Source: Halobacteriales archaeon QS_8_65_32
Lineage (GTDB): Archaea; Halobacteriota; Halobacteria; Halobacteriales; Halococcaceae
Length of the DNA: 35,954 nucleotides
Direction: 5' to 3'
Assembly (NCBI GenBank): GCA_003022925.1
Contig: PXRY01000124.1
Coordinates: 1 to 35,954, forward strand
Positions 27,213-35,780 of this stretch are shown here, in pieces; position 1 is the stretch's first letter; each line of letters begins with the position of its first letter. The notes below the pieces were generated by a model, which searched no databases, was not told the origin of the DNA, and worked only from the letters and a program-made list of their open reading frames with translations. Made by a program: the position numbers and the translations under genes.

Positions 27213-28025
27213 TCACTCGATCTCCCGTTTGGCCTCGTCGGCGTCGGCGTCGGCACGACGGGTCGGTTCGGGGAGTTTGTACTCGTCAGTGAGCGCGAGC
27301 ACGCAGTCGGCGGCGGTTTCGGCGCTCACGCGGTGGCCCGGACTCACAAAAAGCGGGTTGATGTATCGATTGCCGGCGAACTGCTTGGTCTGGACGGCGT
27401 AGCCGATCACGGTGCCCGGCGGCGCGGCAACGTCCTCGTTCGCCTCGATCGCGATTCGCTCGCCGGCTTCGCGGTCGTCCGTGTTCGCCCGGGGGGTGCC
27501 ACACAGCAGGCTCTTCGCGACGCCGATCGCCGGTACGTCGAGCGTCAGGCCGACGTGGGTCGCGAGGCCGGCCTCCCGGAAGTGGATCCGGCCGCTACCG
27601 TCGAATAGAACGAGATCGGGGACCGAATCGAGTTCGGAAAAGGCCGCGAGGATCGGGTCACCCTCGCGAAAGGAGAGCAGACCCGGGATGTAGGGGAACT
27701 CCAGGGGTGTCACGGCGTGGACGCGTTCGACCGTTTCGTTTCCGCGCATGCAGACGATCGCGCTCACCACCCGGTCGTCGAGAAAAGCCTGATCGACGCC
27801 GGCTATCAGCGGTTCGGCCGTCTCGGCGGCTCCGTCGGTGCCGTCGCCCGAGGAGCCGTCGTCGCTCGAAGGAAGGGACTCGTCCGTCCGGAGCGATATC
27901 CGTCGGGGATCGAAGTCGAGGTCGTCGGCGAAGGCTGCACGCGTCGCGATCCCGCGCTGGAGGGACTGCATGTCCTCACGTGAGTCGGTCGAATCAGGGA
28001 CGAACTTCGGGTGTTTGGGTTCCAT
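27213..28025 (-). CDS. nfi: Endonuclease V
   Basis: 270 aa; PLIAGVDQAFLDDRVVSAIV; FPYIPGLLSFREGDPIL; LVLFDGSGRIHFREAGLATHVGLTLDVPAIGVAKSLLCG; YINPLFVSPGHRVS. Confidence 0.95.
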   Translation of the reverse strand: MEPKHPKFVPDSTDSREDMQSLQRGIATRAAFADDLDFDPRRISLRTDESLPSSDDGSSGDGTDGAAETAEPLIAGVDQAFLDDRVVSAIVCMRGNETVERVHAVTPLEFPYIPGLLSFREGDPILAAFSELDSVPDLVLFDGSGRIHFREAGLATHVGLTLDVPAIGVAKSLLCGTPRANTDDREAGERIAIEANEDVAAPPGTVIGYAVQTKQFAGNRYINPLFVSPGHRVSAETAADCVLALTDEYKLPEPTRRADADADEAKREIE

Positions 28026-28092
28026 CGGTCAGGTGCTGTAACCGGAATCGGAAAGCGCAACCGGACGCTGCGCCACGATCGAATGGGACCGA

Positions 28093-29034
28093 TCAGAAGC
28101 GACCGCGGCCGGGACCCATTCCGCCGCGACCGCCGCCGAACTGGAGCTGTTCGGGCATGTCGGTGCCCGACCGGCGGAGGCGCTCGCCGTACGCGAGCCC
28201 GATCACGAGCCCCGCGAGGTGGGCAACCTGAGCAACGCCGCCGGCTCCCGTCCCTCCGGTTCCGATCGCGACAACGGAGAAGCCCGCGACGCCGATTGTG
28301 AGCAGCCACAGCGGCACCGGGATCAGGAAATAGAGATACACCCGGAGACCGGGATTGAGCACGGTGAGTACGCCCAAAATCGCGAGCGCCGCGCCGCTCG
28401 CGCCCAAGACGGCACTCGCACTGCCGAGCGCGAGCGAGACGCCGACCTGCGAAAGGCCGGCGACCGCGCCGCCGAGAACGAACAGCGCGGCGAAGGCCCT
28501 CGAACCGGCTCGCCGCTCGACGAGCGGGCCGAAGAAGTAGATCACGATCCCGTTGAAGAAGATGTGGAAGATACCGCCGTGGGCGAACACGGACGTGAAC
28601 CACGTCCAGACGTACAGCGGGTGAGCCGACGAGAGCGTAAAGGCCCCGCTCCAGAGAGCCGATCTGGGGCCGTATCCGAGCACCGGAAAGACGATGAACT
28701 GGAGCCCGAACGTGATGAACATGAGCCCTAAGAAGACGTAAGTCATGTTGCCGCGGAAGTACCCGAACGGGCCGCCAGTGCTCGTGTCGGGCTTCAGCCG
28801 GTCGAACGTCGATCCCGCGCCCGTGCCCGTTCGCGAACCCGCGCTTGTCCGGCCGGGGTTGTCGACGCCGTCGTCGAAGCCGCTGTCGAACACGCCCGAG
28901 GGATCGTCCCAGTCTTCGAGACCCATGCAGTCGTGGTTCTCGGGGAGGCGGTGTTCCGCACAGTAGGCGTTCCCGCACCGCCGACAGGTGTACGGCATGT
29001 TCTCGTCTTTCCCACAGAGGGTACACCGCGCCAT
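28093..29034 (-). CDS. Rhomboid-family intramembrane serine protease with N-terminal AN1-type zinc finger
   Basis: Start at MARCTLCGKDENMPYTCRRCGNAYCAEHRLPENHDC; FFNGIVIYFFGPLVERRAGS; LGASGAALAILG (catalytic Ser); VAHLAGLVIGLAYG (catalytic His). Confidence 0.93.
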   Translation of the reverse strand: MARCTLCGKDENMPYTCRRCGNAYCAEHRLPENHDCMGLEDWDDPSGVFDSGFDDGVDNPGRTSAGSRTGTGAGSTFDRLKPDTSTGGPFGYFRGNMTYVFLGLMFITFGLQFIVFPVLGYGPRSALWSGAFTLSSAHPLYVWTWFTSVFAHGGIFHIFFNGIVIYFFGPLVERRAGSRAFAALFVLGGAVAGLSQVGVSLALGSASAVLGASGAALAILGVLTVLNPGLRVYLYFLIPVPLWLLTIGVAGFSVVAIGTGGTGAGGVAQVAHLAGLVIGLAYGERLRRSGTDMPEQLQFGGGRGGMGPGRGRF

Positions 29035-29124
29035 TGTCCATGATAGGGAATCTGTATTCAAAGCGGTTGGGGTTCGACGTATGGGTTTCTATGCTGGAGG
29101 AGTACGATCGGGAGACGCGATCTC

Positions 29125-29296
29125 GAAAGCCCCTGGCACGCTGGCCTCCCGCGGTTCGCTGTCGTTCAAAGGACTTTGTGATGACGAAAGACGCCGGGGG
29201 CATCTTTCGAACCACGCGCACTCGCTCCCTGACGGTCGCTCGCGTGCTTACTTCACCGGGGTTCGGCCAGCGTGCCAGCCCCTTTCAGTCCCGCCC
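29125..29296 (-). repeat. Dispersed intergenic hairpin element, copy C
   Basis: Minus strand: GGGCGGGACTGAAAGGGG (29279-29296) ... GTGGTTCGAAAGATGCC-CCC-GGCGTCTTTCGTCATCACAAA ... TTTGAACGACAGCGAACC ... GGGGCTTTC (29125-29133). A 14-bp perfect closing stem CTGGCACGCTGGCC (29133-29146)/GGCCAGCGTGCCAG (29265-29278). Confidence 0.8.
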
Positions 29297-29405
29297 GCCG
29301 GGTCGGTTCGATTGTCGATCGTCGAAACGCGAAGCTAATATTAGTTCGATATTTCGAGGCGTGGGACAACAGCTATTTGACGGGTCGCGTCGCAGGTCAT
29401 CGCTC

Positions 29406-30215
29406 ATGTCGTACGAGAACATCGAACTCGAACGCGCGCCGCCGCTCGGCCTCGTGACGATCGATCGACCGGAACGGACCAATGCGCTCGACTACGAGAC
29501 TGGCCAAGAGATGGTAGACGCCTTCGAGCGCATCGACGCCGACGACGATATCGCGGTCGGCGTGTTGACCGGCGCGGCGGGGAACTTCTGTGGCGGTGCC
29601 GATCTGAAGGAGATCGCCGAGGGCGTCGAGATGGAAGGACGAACGTACAGCCTCATGGGGTTCTCCCACGCCGATGTCCGAAAGCCGACGATCGCGGCCA
29701 TCGAAGGGTACTGCATCGCCGGCGGTGTCGAGGTCGCGCTGTGGTGTGACCTGCGGGTCGCCGCGGCCGACGCAACCTTCGGGATGTTCAATCGTCGCTT
29801 CGGCGTACCCTTCGTCGATGGCGGCACCCAACGCCTGCCCCGGATGATCGGTTACAGTCGCGCAATAGATCTCATGCTCACCGGTCGGCCGATCGACGGC
29901 GAAAAAGCCGAGCAGTGGGGCCTCGTCAACCGGATCGCGCCCTCGGGCGGGGCGCTCGACCGCGCGATCGAACTGGCAGAACGGATCGCGAGCTACCCCC
30001 AGGGGACGATCCACACGGACTTGAAGGCGATCCACACGGGGATGGGCACTTCGATCGAACGCGGCCTCGAAATCGAAGCCTGGAACGGACTGCACTCGAT
30101 GCCGATCGCCCGGGAGGGCGCGAGTCGCTTCGCGAGCGGCGAGGGCCGAAGCGGCGCAGGCATCTTGGATGAAGACACCGGCGAGAACGGAAGCGAGCAC
30201 GGGGACGAGGACTGA
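29406..30215 (+). CDS. Enoyl-CoA hydratase/isomerase family protein
   Basis: MSYENIELERAPPLGLVTIDRPERTNALDYETGQEMVDAFERIDADDDIAVGVLTGAAGNFCGGADLKEIAEG...AIEGYCIAGGVEVALWCDLRVAAADATFGMFNRRFGVPFVDGGTQRLPRMIG. Start at 29406 preferred over the 456-aa extension through the repeat element. Confidence 0.93.
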   Translation: MSYENIELERAPPLGLVTIDRPERTNALDYETGQEMVDAFERIDADDDIAVGVLTGAAGNFCGGADLKEIAEGVEMEGRTYSLMGFSHADVRKPTIAAIEGYCIAGGVEVALWCDLRVAAADATFGMFNRRFGVPFVDGGTQRLPRMIGYSRAIDLMLTGRPIDGEKAEQWGLVNRIAPSGGALDRAIELAERIASYPQGTIHTDLKAIHTGMGTSIERGLEIEAWNGLHSMPIAREGASRFASGEGRSGAGILDEDTGENGSEHGDED

Positions 30216-30228
30216 CGAAACCCATCCC

Positions 30229-30534
30229 GGGCGGGACTGGAAGGGGCCGGGCGCGTGGCGGCTTCGCCGTGGTTCGAAAGACGCCCTCGGCGTCTTTCGG
30301 TCATCACAAAAGGCGCGAAGCGCCTTTTAAACGACCACGGTTTCGGAGGTCGGCTCCGCCGACCTCCCGCTCGACGAAGGCGGGCGATGCAAGCACCGCA
30401 GGTGAGTGACCGAAGGGAGCGAGCCGAGGCGCGTGGTTCGAGAGAGCTTCGCTCTCCCGTTATCGCAAAAACCGCGCTTTGCGCGGTCTTTTGAACGACA
30501 GCGAGCCCCCCGAGTCGAGCGTCCGGTGGCTTTC
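30229..30534 (+). repeat. Dispersed intergenic hairpin element, copy D (long, multiple hairpins)
   Basis: GGGCGGGACTGGAAGGGG (30229-30246); hairpins CGAAAGACGCC-ctc-GGCGTCTTTCG (30275-30299), AAAAGGCGC-gaa-GCGCCTTTT (30308-30328), GGAGGTCGGC-tcc-GCCGACCTCC (30345-30367), GAGAG-cttcg-CTCTC and AAACCGCGC-ttt-GCGCGGTCTTTT region; ends GTGGCTTTC (30526-30534). Confidence 0.8.
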
Positions 30535-30631
30535 AAAACGGTTTCAACGGTCTCCTCTCGAAGTTTCTCGGATCCAAACATACGTGTCCGGACCCGTAAG
30601 GGAGAAACCGATCGCACCCTGATACCCACAC

Positions 30632-31066
30632 ATGAAACCGTACGAGCGCGACGGGCTCCTCGAACGGGTCGAACGGGAGGGTGCGACCGTCGGCGCACGC
30701 ATTCCCGACACCATCACGATCCAGAGCCAGGAGATGCGACTCCGCGAGTTCGTCTTCGAGACGCGAAAGAAAGACAGCATCAGCGCGGACCAACGCGACG
30801 CCGTCGAGGAGGCAAAACGCAACCTCCGGCGCGAACGCCTCGCACGAAAGAGCCGTCTGGAGGACGCCGACATGACCGTAGAGGAGGGCGATGCCCTCGC
30901 GAACAGCATCGTCGGCATCGACCGGGCGCTGCACGCACTCGGCGACCTCGGCCCGACCGATCTCGAACGCGAGACCAAAGCACAGGAGACCGCCGACCAG
31001 AAGCGCTGGATGTCCTTTCTCAAGCAGGCGCTCGGCCACGACAGCGGCCGGAGGCACCGCTCGTGA
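30632..31066 (+). CDS. DUF5788 family protein
   Basis: 144 aa; MKPYERDGLLERVEREGATVGARIPDTITIQSQEMRLREFVFETRKKDSISADQRDAVEEAKRNLRRERLARKSRLE...; stop overlaps the GTG of the next gene. Confidence 0.85.
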   Translation: MKPYERDGLLERVEREGATVGARIPDTITIQSQEMRLREFVFETRKKDSISADQRDAVEEAKRNLRRERLARKSRLEDADMTVEEGDALANSIVGIDRALHALGDLGPTDLERETKAQETADQKRWMSFLKQALGHDSGRRHRS

Positions 31067-32820
31067 GCCACAACGACGAGGTAGCTGCGCGCTTCGAGGA
31101 GTTCGCGAGCCTCTTGGAAGCAAAGGACATCGAATATAAACCTCGATCCTATCGCCGGGCCGCCGAGAACGTGCGGGGCTATCCCGAACCGATCGAGAAC
31201 CTCGCGAGCGAGGGCGAGGCGGCCGTACAGGAGATCGAAGGGATCGGCGACGCGATCGCTGCGAAGATCGTCGAATACGTCGAAACCGGCGAGATCGAGG
31301 AGTTAGCAGAACTCCGTGCGGACCTGCCGGTCGACATGGCCGGGCTTACGAACGTCGAGGGTGTCGGCCCGAAGACCGTCGGTACCCTGTATCGGGAACT
31401 CGGCATCGAGGATTTAGATGGCCTCGAAGCCGCCGCCGAGGCGGGCGAGATCGAGGCGTTGTCGGGCTTCGGCGCGAAGACGGAAGCGAACATCCGCTCG
31501 GGAATCGCCTTTGCACGCACGGCCCAACAGCGCCAGCGCCTCGGGGAGGTCCGGCCGCTCGGCGAGGACCTGGTGAGCTATCTCGATGACGTCGAGGCGG
31601 CCAAGCGGTGTGCGCTCGGCGGGTCGTTGCGGCGGTGGCGCGCGACCGTCGGCGATCTCGACGTGCTCTGTGCGAGCGACGATCCCGAGGCGGTCGTCGA
31701 GCGCTTCACTGACTGGGACCGGGCCGACTCGGTCATCGAAAGCGGGAGCGCGAAAGCGAGCGTCCGATCGGATGGAACGAGAATCGACCTCCGAGTCGTT
31801 GCGTCCGCGGAGTTCGGCAGTGCGCTCCAGTACTTCACGGGAAGTCGCGATCACAACATCGGCCTCCGGAACCGCGCGATCGCCCGCGATCTCAAGATCA
31901 ACGAGTACGGCGTCTTCGACGTCTCGAACGTCGAGAACCCCGATAACGGCCAGCGCGTCGGCGAGCGGGTCGCTGGCGAGACCGACGCGAGCGTCTACGA
32001 AGCCGTTTCCCTCCCGCCGATCCCGCCCGAACTGCGCGAGGACCGCGGGGAGATCGCCGCCGCGGCCGACGGTCGGCTGCCCGACCTCGTGGCCGAAGGC
32101 AACGTCCGGGGGGACTTACACGTTCATTCCGCGTGGTCCGACGGCGCGAACACAGTCTCGGAGATGGTCCGCGCCGCGGCCGAGTTCGGCCACGAATACG
32201 TCTGCTGCACCGATCACGCGAGCGGGCCGGGCATCCCTGGCGGAACAGGTCTGAGCGACGAGGAGTTGCGCGAGCAGACCGAGGAGATCGAGGCCGTCCG
32301 CGAGGAGGTCGCGAACGAGGGCATCGATATCGAGGTGCTCCACGGCGTCGAGGCGAACATCGACGCCGACGGGGGAATCTCCGTCGGCGACGACGTTCTC
32401 GCCGATCTCGATCTGGTGGTCGCCTCGCCTCACAGCGGGCTCGACGGCGACGGCACCGACCGGATCGTCGAAGCGATTTCCCATCCCGCAGTTACTATCG
32501 TCGGTCATCCAACCGGCCGGCAGCTCGGTCGTCGGCCGGGCATGGACCTCGACTTCGACGCCGTCGCCGAAGCGGCCGCCGAGCACGGAACGGCGCTCGA
32601 GGTAAACGCCAATCCTCAGCGCCTCGATCTCGGGGGAAGCGCGGTGAAGGCCGCGATCGACGCGGGCGCGACGATCGCGATCGACACCGACGCCCATCAA
32701 CCGGCGAACTTCTCGCTGCTTCGCTACGGCGTCCACACCGCCCGCCGGGGCTGGGTCGAAGCCGAGGACGTGTGTAACGCCTGGCCGTACGACGAGCTCC
32801 GAGCGTTCCTCGACGGATGA
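31063..32820 (+). CDS. polX: DNA polymerase X family protein with C-terminal PHP domain (GTG start)
   Basis: MSHNDEVAARFEEFASLLEAKDIEYKPRSYRRAAENVRGYPEPIENLA; helix-hairpin-helix segments; RRWRATVGDLDVLCAS; PHP motif GDLHVHSAWSDGANTVSEMV, EVLHGVEANI, IDTDAHQP. Confidence 0.93.
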   Translation: MSHNDEVAARFEEFASLLEAKDIEYKPRSYRRAAENVRGYPEPIENLASEGEAAVQEIEGIGDAIAAKIVEYVETGEIEELAELRADLPVDMAGLTNVEGVGPKTVGTLYRELGIEDLDGLEAAAEAGEIEALSGFGAKTEANIRSGIAFARTAQQRQRLGEVRPLGEDLVSYLDDVEAAKRCALGGSLRRWRATVGDLDVLCASDDPEAVVERFTDWDRADSVIESGSAKASVRSDGTRIDLRVVASAEFGSALQYFTGSRDHNIGLRNRAIARDLKINEYGVFDVSNVENPDNGQRVGERVAGETDASVYEAVSLPPIPPELREDRGEIAAAADGRLPDLVAEGNVRGDLHVHSAWSDGANTVSEMVRAAAEFGHEYVCCTDHASGPGIPGGTGLSDEELREQTEEIEAVREEVANEGIDIEVLHGVEANIDADGGISVGDDVLADLDLVVASPHSGLDGDGTDRIVEAISHPAVTIVGHPTGRQLGRRPGMDLDFDAVAEAAAEHGTALEVNANPQRLDLGGSAVKAAIDAGATIAIDTDAHQPANFSLLRYGVHTARRGWVEAEDVCNAWPYDELRAFLDG

Positions 32821-33398
32821 ACGACGGGAGTCTAGATCCAGACCACGACGTCGGTTCCGACCCCACCGACTCCGCCGACGCCACCGTGTCCGCCGAACTC
32901 GAATCCACGACTCACGACACGACCTTTCTGTGTGACGTCATGTGTGGCTCACTCGTCACATACCTGCGGATGTGTGGGTACGACGCGGCGTATGCGCTCG
33001 ATCGCGGCGTCGAGGCCGACGACCGACTACTCGAACTCGCACGCGACGAAAGGCGGGTGTTACTCACGCGCGACCGAGAACTGGCGAGACGAGCGCGGAC
33101 CGACGCCGAGACGGCCGAGAACGACGTTCGAGCCAACGGCCTGCTGCTCGAATCGCGCGAGGTCTCCGGCCAACTGCGCGAACTCCGCGACGCGGGCTAT
33201 GACCTCGCGTTGGCCGAGCGACCGGCGCGCTGCGGTCGGTGTAACGGCCCCGTCGAAGCCATCGGCGGCGAGGAACCGACGCCAGAGTACGCGCCCGACG
33301 CAGGTACGGAAGCCGTCTGGCGGTGTGTCGAGTGCGACCACCACTTCTGGAAGGGGAGCCACTGGGAGTCGGTTGAACGAACCCTCGCTGACCTCTGA
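32817..33398 (+). CDS. Mut7-C RNAse domain (PIN-like plus zinc ribbon) protein
   Basis: FLCDVMCGSLVTYLRMCGYDAAYALDRGVEADDRLLELARDERRVLLTRDRELARRA...RCGRCNGPVEAI...WRCVECDHHFWKGSHWESVERTL; ATGA overlap with polX. Confidence 0.93.
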   Translation: MNDGSLDPDHDVGSDPTDSADATVSAELESTTHDTTFLCDVMCGSLVTYLRMCGYDAAYALDRGVEADDRLLELARDERRVLLTRDRELARRARTDAETAENDVRANGLLLESREVSGQLRELRDAGYDLALAERPARCGRCNGPVEAIGGEEPTPEYAPDAGTEAVWRCVECDHHFWKGSHWESVERTLADL

Positions 33399-33439
33399 AG
33401 CCACGGCTTCCCGGCTTCCTCCCGAGACAGCAACCCGCG

Positions 33440-34783
33440 TTACCGGACCTGGCCCGTCACTGCCTCCCGGTACGCCGGGTAGACCTGGTAGCGCCGTTCG
33501 GCGCGCTCGATCCGATCGGTACCCCGTGCCCCGTCGAAGACGGCCCAGTCGGTCTTCCGGTCCCGGTTGAACCACACCGCCATGTCGACGGCCGCCCGGT
33601 CGAGCGTGTCGAACGCGTCCCGTATCCAGGCGGCTTTGCGTTCGACGTCGTAGCCCGTCCCGGCACGCGACGAGGAGGCGAACTCGGTGATCCCGATCGG
33701 CGTGTCGCCCCCCACGATTCGCCGGACGCGCTCGATCGGTTCGTCGAAGAGTTCGTCGGGCGATCGCCAGCGCGACCACGGCTCGCTGTCGCCCCAATTG
33801 TAGGTGTCGACGCCGGCCCAATCGACGAAGGCGTCACCCGGGTACAACTCCTCCATCACGTAGGGGCCGACGTCGATCCCGTTGATTGCCCACACCCACG
33901 CGAGTTCCGAGCCGTCGCCTCCCGCTTCGCTGCCTCCCAGCCCCGATCGGTCCGTGAGTGCGCCGTTGACACGCGAGCGGACGTACCGCCACGCCTCGAC
34001 GTACTCCCCGGGAGTACCGTCCCCGCCCGCCGGTGCCCAGGGGTACCAGTTGCCGTTCGCCTCGTGAGCGAACCGGACGTACGCGGCTGGCCGGCTCGTT
34101 CGTCCCCACGTGCGACCCGCGTCCGCTTGCCACGTTCCTCGCTCCAATGTTTCGGCCATCCACCCTGCCCACTCGTCGAGGAAGGCGTCGTACTCGCCGG
34201 CCGTGATCCGCCGGAGAACGTCTTCGGGGGTTGGCCCCGAGGAGAGATAGGGCTCGAAGGAAAGCATCGGTGTCCGACCCGCCCCCCAAATCCCCGGCAG
34301 TACGCGGTCGAACAGCTCGTCGAGCTCGTAGCGCCCGTTGTCGAAGGGAACGAAGACGTTCTGGACGTCGAACCGGGAGCCGGCCCACGACTCGATGCGA
34401 TCGGTTCGCCCGATGGCCCCGACGTCCGAACCGGCGTGGATGCCGACCGCCATTCCGCGACCGGACGATCGATCCCCCTCGGCGTCGTGATCGTGGCCGT
34501 GGTCGTCACCGACATCGTTCGCTCGGCCGCCGGCGGGCGAGCGCCTCACGAGCGACCCCACGAGTCCGCCCGCGCCGACGCCCGCGACGGCCCCCAACAC
34601 GCGCCGACGCGACCGTGGCTCCGTGAAGCTATCCGGCGAGCGATCGGAGTCCGAACTCGAACCCGGATCCGAGTCCGGAACCGAACCCGAATTCCCGGTC
34701 CGATCGGCTCGTATCGCCCCGTCGGCGCACCGGCTCGCTGTTCCGTTTCGCCTCCTCCGCTCGCGGTTCCATTCGGCGGCCAT
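33440..34783 (-). CDS. Secreted (Tat) GH26-like glycoside hydrolase
   Basis: 447 aa; SRRRVLGAVAGVGAGGLVGSL Tat-type signal; YVRFAHEANGNWYPWAPA; VDWAGVDTYNWGDSEPWSRWRSPDELFD; IGITEFASSSRAG. Confidence 0.82.
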   Translation of the reverse strand: MAAEWNRERRRRNGTASRCADGAIRADRTGNSGSVPDSDPGSSSDSDRSPDSFTEPRSRRRVLGAVAGVGAGGLVGSLVRRSPAGGRANDVGDDHGHDHDAEGDRSSGRGMAVGIHAGSDVGAIGRTDRIESWAGSRFDVQNVFVPFDNGRYELDELFDRVLPGIWGAGRTPMLSFEPYLSSGPTPEDVLRRITAGEYDAFLDEWAGWMAETLERGTWQADAGRTWGRTSRPAAYVRFAHEANGNWYPWAPAGGDGTPGEYVEAWRYVRSRVNGALTDRSGLGGSEAGGDGSELAWVWAINGIDVGPYVMEELYPGDAFVDWAGVDTYNWGDSEPWSRWRSPDELFDEPIERVRRIVGGDTPIGITEFASSSRAGTGYDVERKAAWIRDAFDTLDRAAVDMAVWFNRDRKTDWAVFDGARGTDRIERAERRYQVYPAYREAVTGQVR

Positions 34784-34826
34784 TCGCTCACGATTTCACT
34801 ACTACTGGTGACTATTGAATTTTTAT

Positions 34827-34834
34827 CTTATAAG
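34827..34834 (-). promoter_or_regulatory. TATA box for the GH26-like gene
   Basis: CTTATAAG in an AT-rich block (ttgaatttttatcttataagtagatatttg), about 44 nt upstream of ATG 34783. Confidence 0.4.
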
Positions 34835-34951
34835 TAGATATTTGTTCGCGGAAACGACACGATACTCACTTTCCCCGCCGGATCGACCCGCTGGGCCGAA
34901 ACCAGGGCACGCGGACTCGGTGGGACGGCGTGGCCGGGACCCGGTTCGGTT

Positions 34952-35596
34952 TCACAGCGAGGTCCGGCCACCTCGTTCGCGCCGTTCGGTTTCGGGGGCG
35001 TCCTCGGACTCCGTACCCCTGTCGACGGCTAGGACGCCCGCGAGCAGCGCGAGAAAGGCGAGCACGGAGCCGACGGCGTACAACGCGACGACCGGAACGG
35101 TGAGATCGAGTGGATCGCCGAGCCAGCGGCCGGGATACGCCCAGGAGAAGGCGGCGACGCCGGCAACCGCGAGCACGAAGCCGATCGTCGCGAGCGCGCT
35201 CAACCGGTGGGACGCAGGCACGAGCGCGAGCGCGCCGACGAACGTGAGCGGCAGCCCTATGCCGGCGAGCATGCGGGCGATCTCGGTGGCTTCGATCGCC
35301 GCGAGTCCGACGGCCGACGCCACGGTGACCGAGGTCGCGAGCACGACCCCGCCGGCGACGAGCACGCTCGAAACGGCGAGCAACCCGACGCCGAGGTACG
35401 GCCGCCGTTGCGTCGTCGTTGTGGCTGCCGCCCGTCTCCTGCCGGTTCGCTCCCCGTCGCCCTTGCTCCGATCACCCTCGTTCTGGCCGCTTCGCTTTGT
35501 GCTATTGCGCCCGCCGGCGTTCCGGCCCTCGTCGCGCCCGCGCCGCCCGCCACCGTCCCCGACCCGGCGGTCGTAGGCGTCGGTGAGGCTAGGCAT
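34952..35596 (-). CDS. Haloarchaeal membrane protein, DUF7139-like, with basic/polar N-terminal insertion
   Basis: MPSLTDAYDRRVGDGG...RRPYLGVGLLAVSSVLVAGGVVLATS...IARMLAGIGLPLTFVGALALVPASHRLSALATIGFVLAVAGVAAFSWAYP...YAVGSVLAFLALLAGVLAV. Confidence 0.7.
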   Translation of the reverse strand: MPSLTDAYDRRVGDGGGRRGRDEGRNAGGRNSTKRSGQNEGDRSKGDGERTGRRRAAATTTTQRRPYLGVGLLAVSSVLVAGGVVLATSVTVASAVGLAAIEATEIARMLAGIGLPLTFVGALALVPASHRLSALATIGFVLAVAGVAAFSWAYPGRWLGDPLDLTVPVVALYAVGSVLAFLALLAGVLAVDRGTESEDAPETERRERGGRTSL

Positions 35597-35640
35597 ACTT
35601 CTCACACTTCCATGCGCACACATAACAGTACCGGACCAAC

Positions 35641-35780
35641 CGGCTTTGTTGCAAAAGTCGGGTCTGTTGGGAAACTCGGCCGCTCGTCGGACTCAGTCGG
35701 CGTACGAGCGCCTCTATTGAGGGAAGATCGACGCTGCGTTGCAAAGGTCAAGTTGATACGGGAGTTCTGCAACAAAACCA
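35641..35780. mobile_element. MITE-like or IS-end remnant bounded by imperfect inverted repeats
   Basis: 35641 CGGCTTTGTTGCAAAAGTCGGGT versus reverse complement of 35758-35780 TGGTTTTGTTGCAGAACTCCCGT; resembles IS6-type termini (GGnnnTGTTGCAAA). No target-site duplication seen. Confidence 0.4.

Noticed and set aside
28845-29405. N-terminal extension of the enoyl-CoA hydratase ORF (456 aa version)
   Set aside because: Runs antisense through the rhomboid gene and through repeat copy C; the family start is at 29406.
30406-31062. N-terminal extension of the PolX ORF (804 aa version)
   Set aside because: Overlaps the repeat element and the DUF5788 gene in another frame; GTG at 31063 gives the normal PolX N-terminus.
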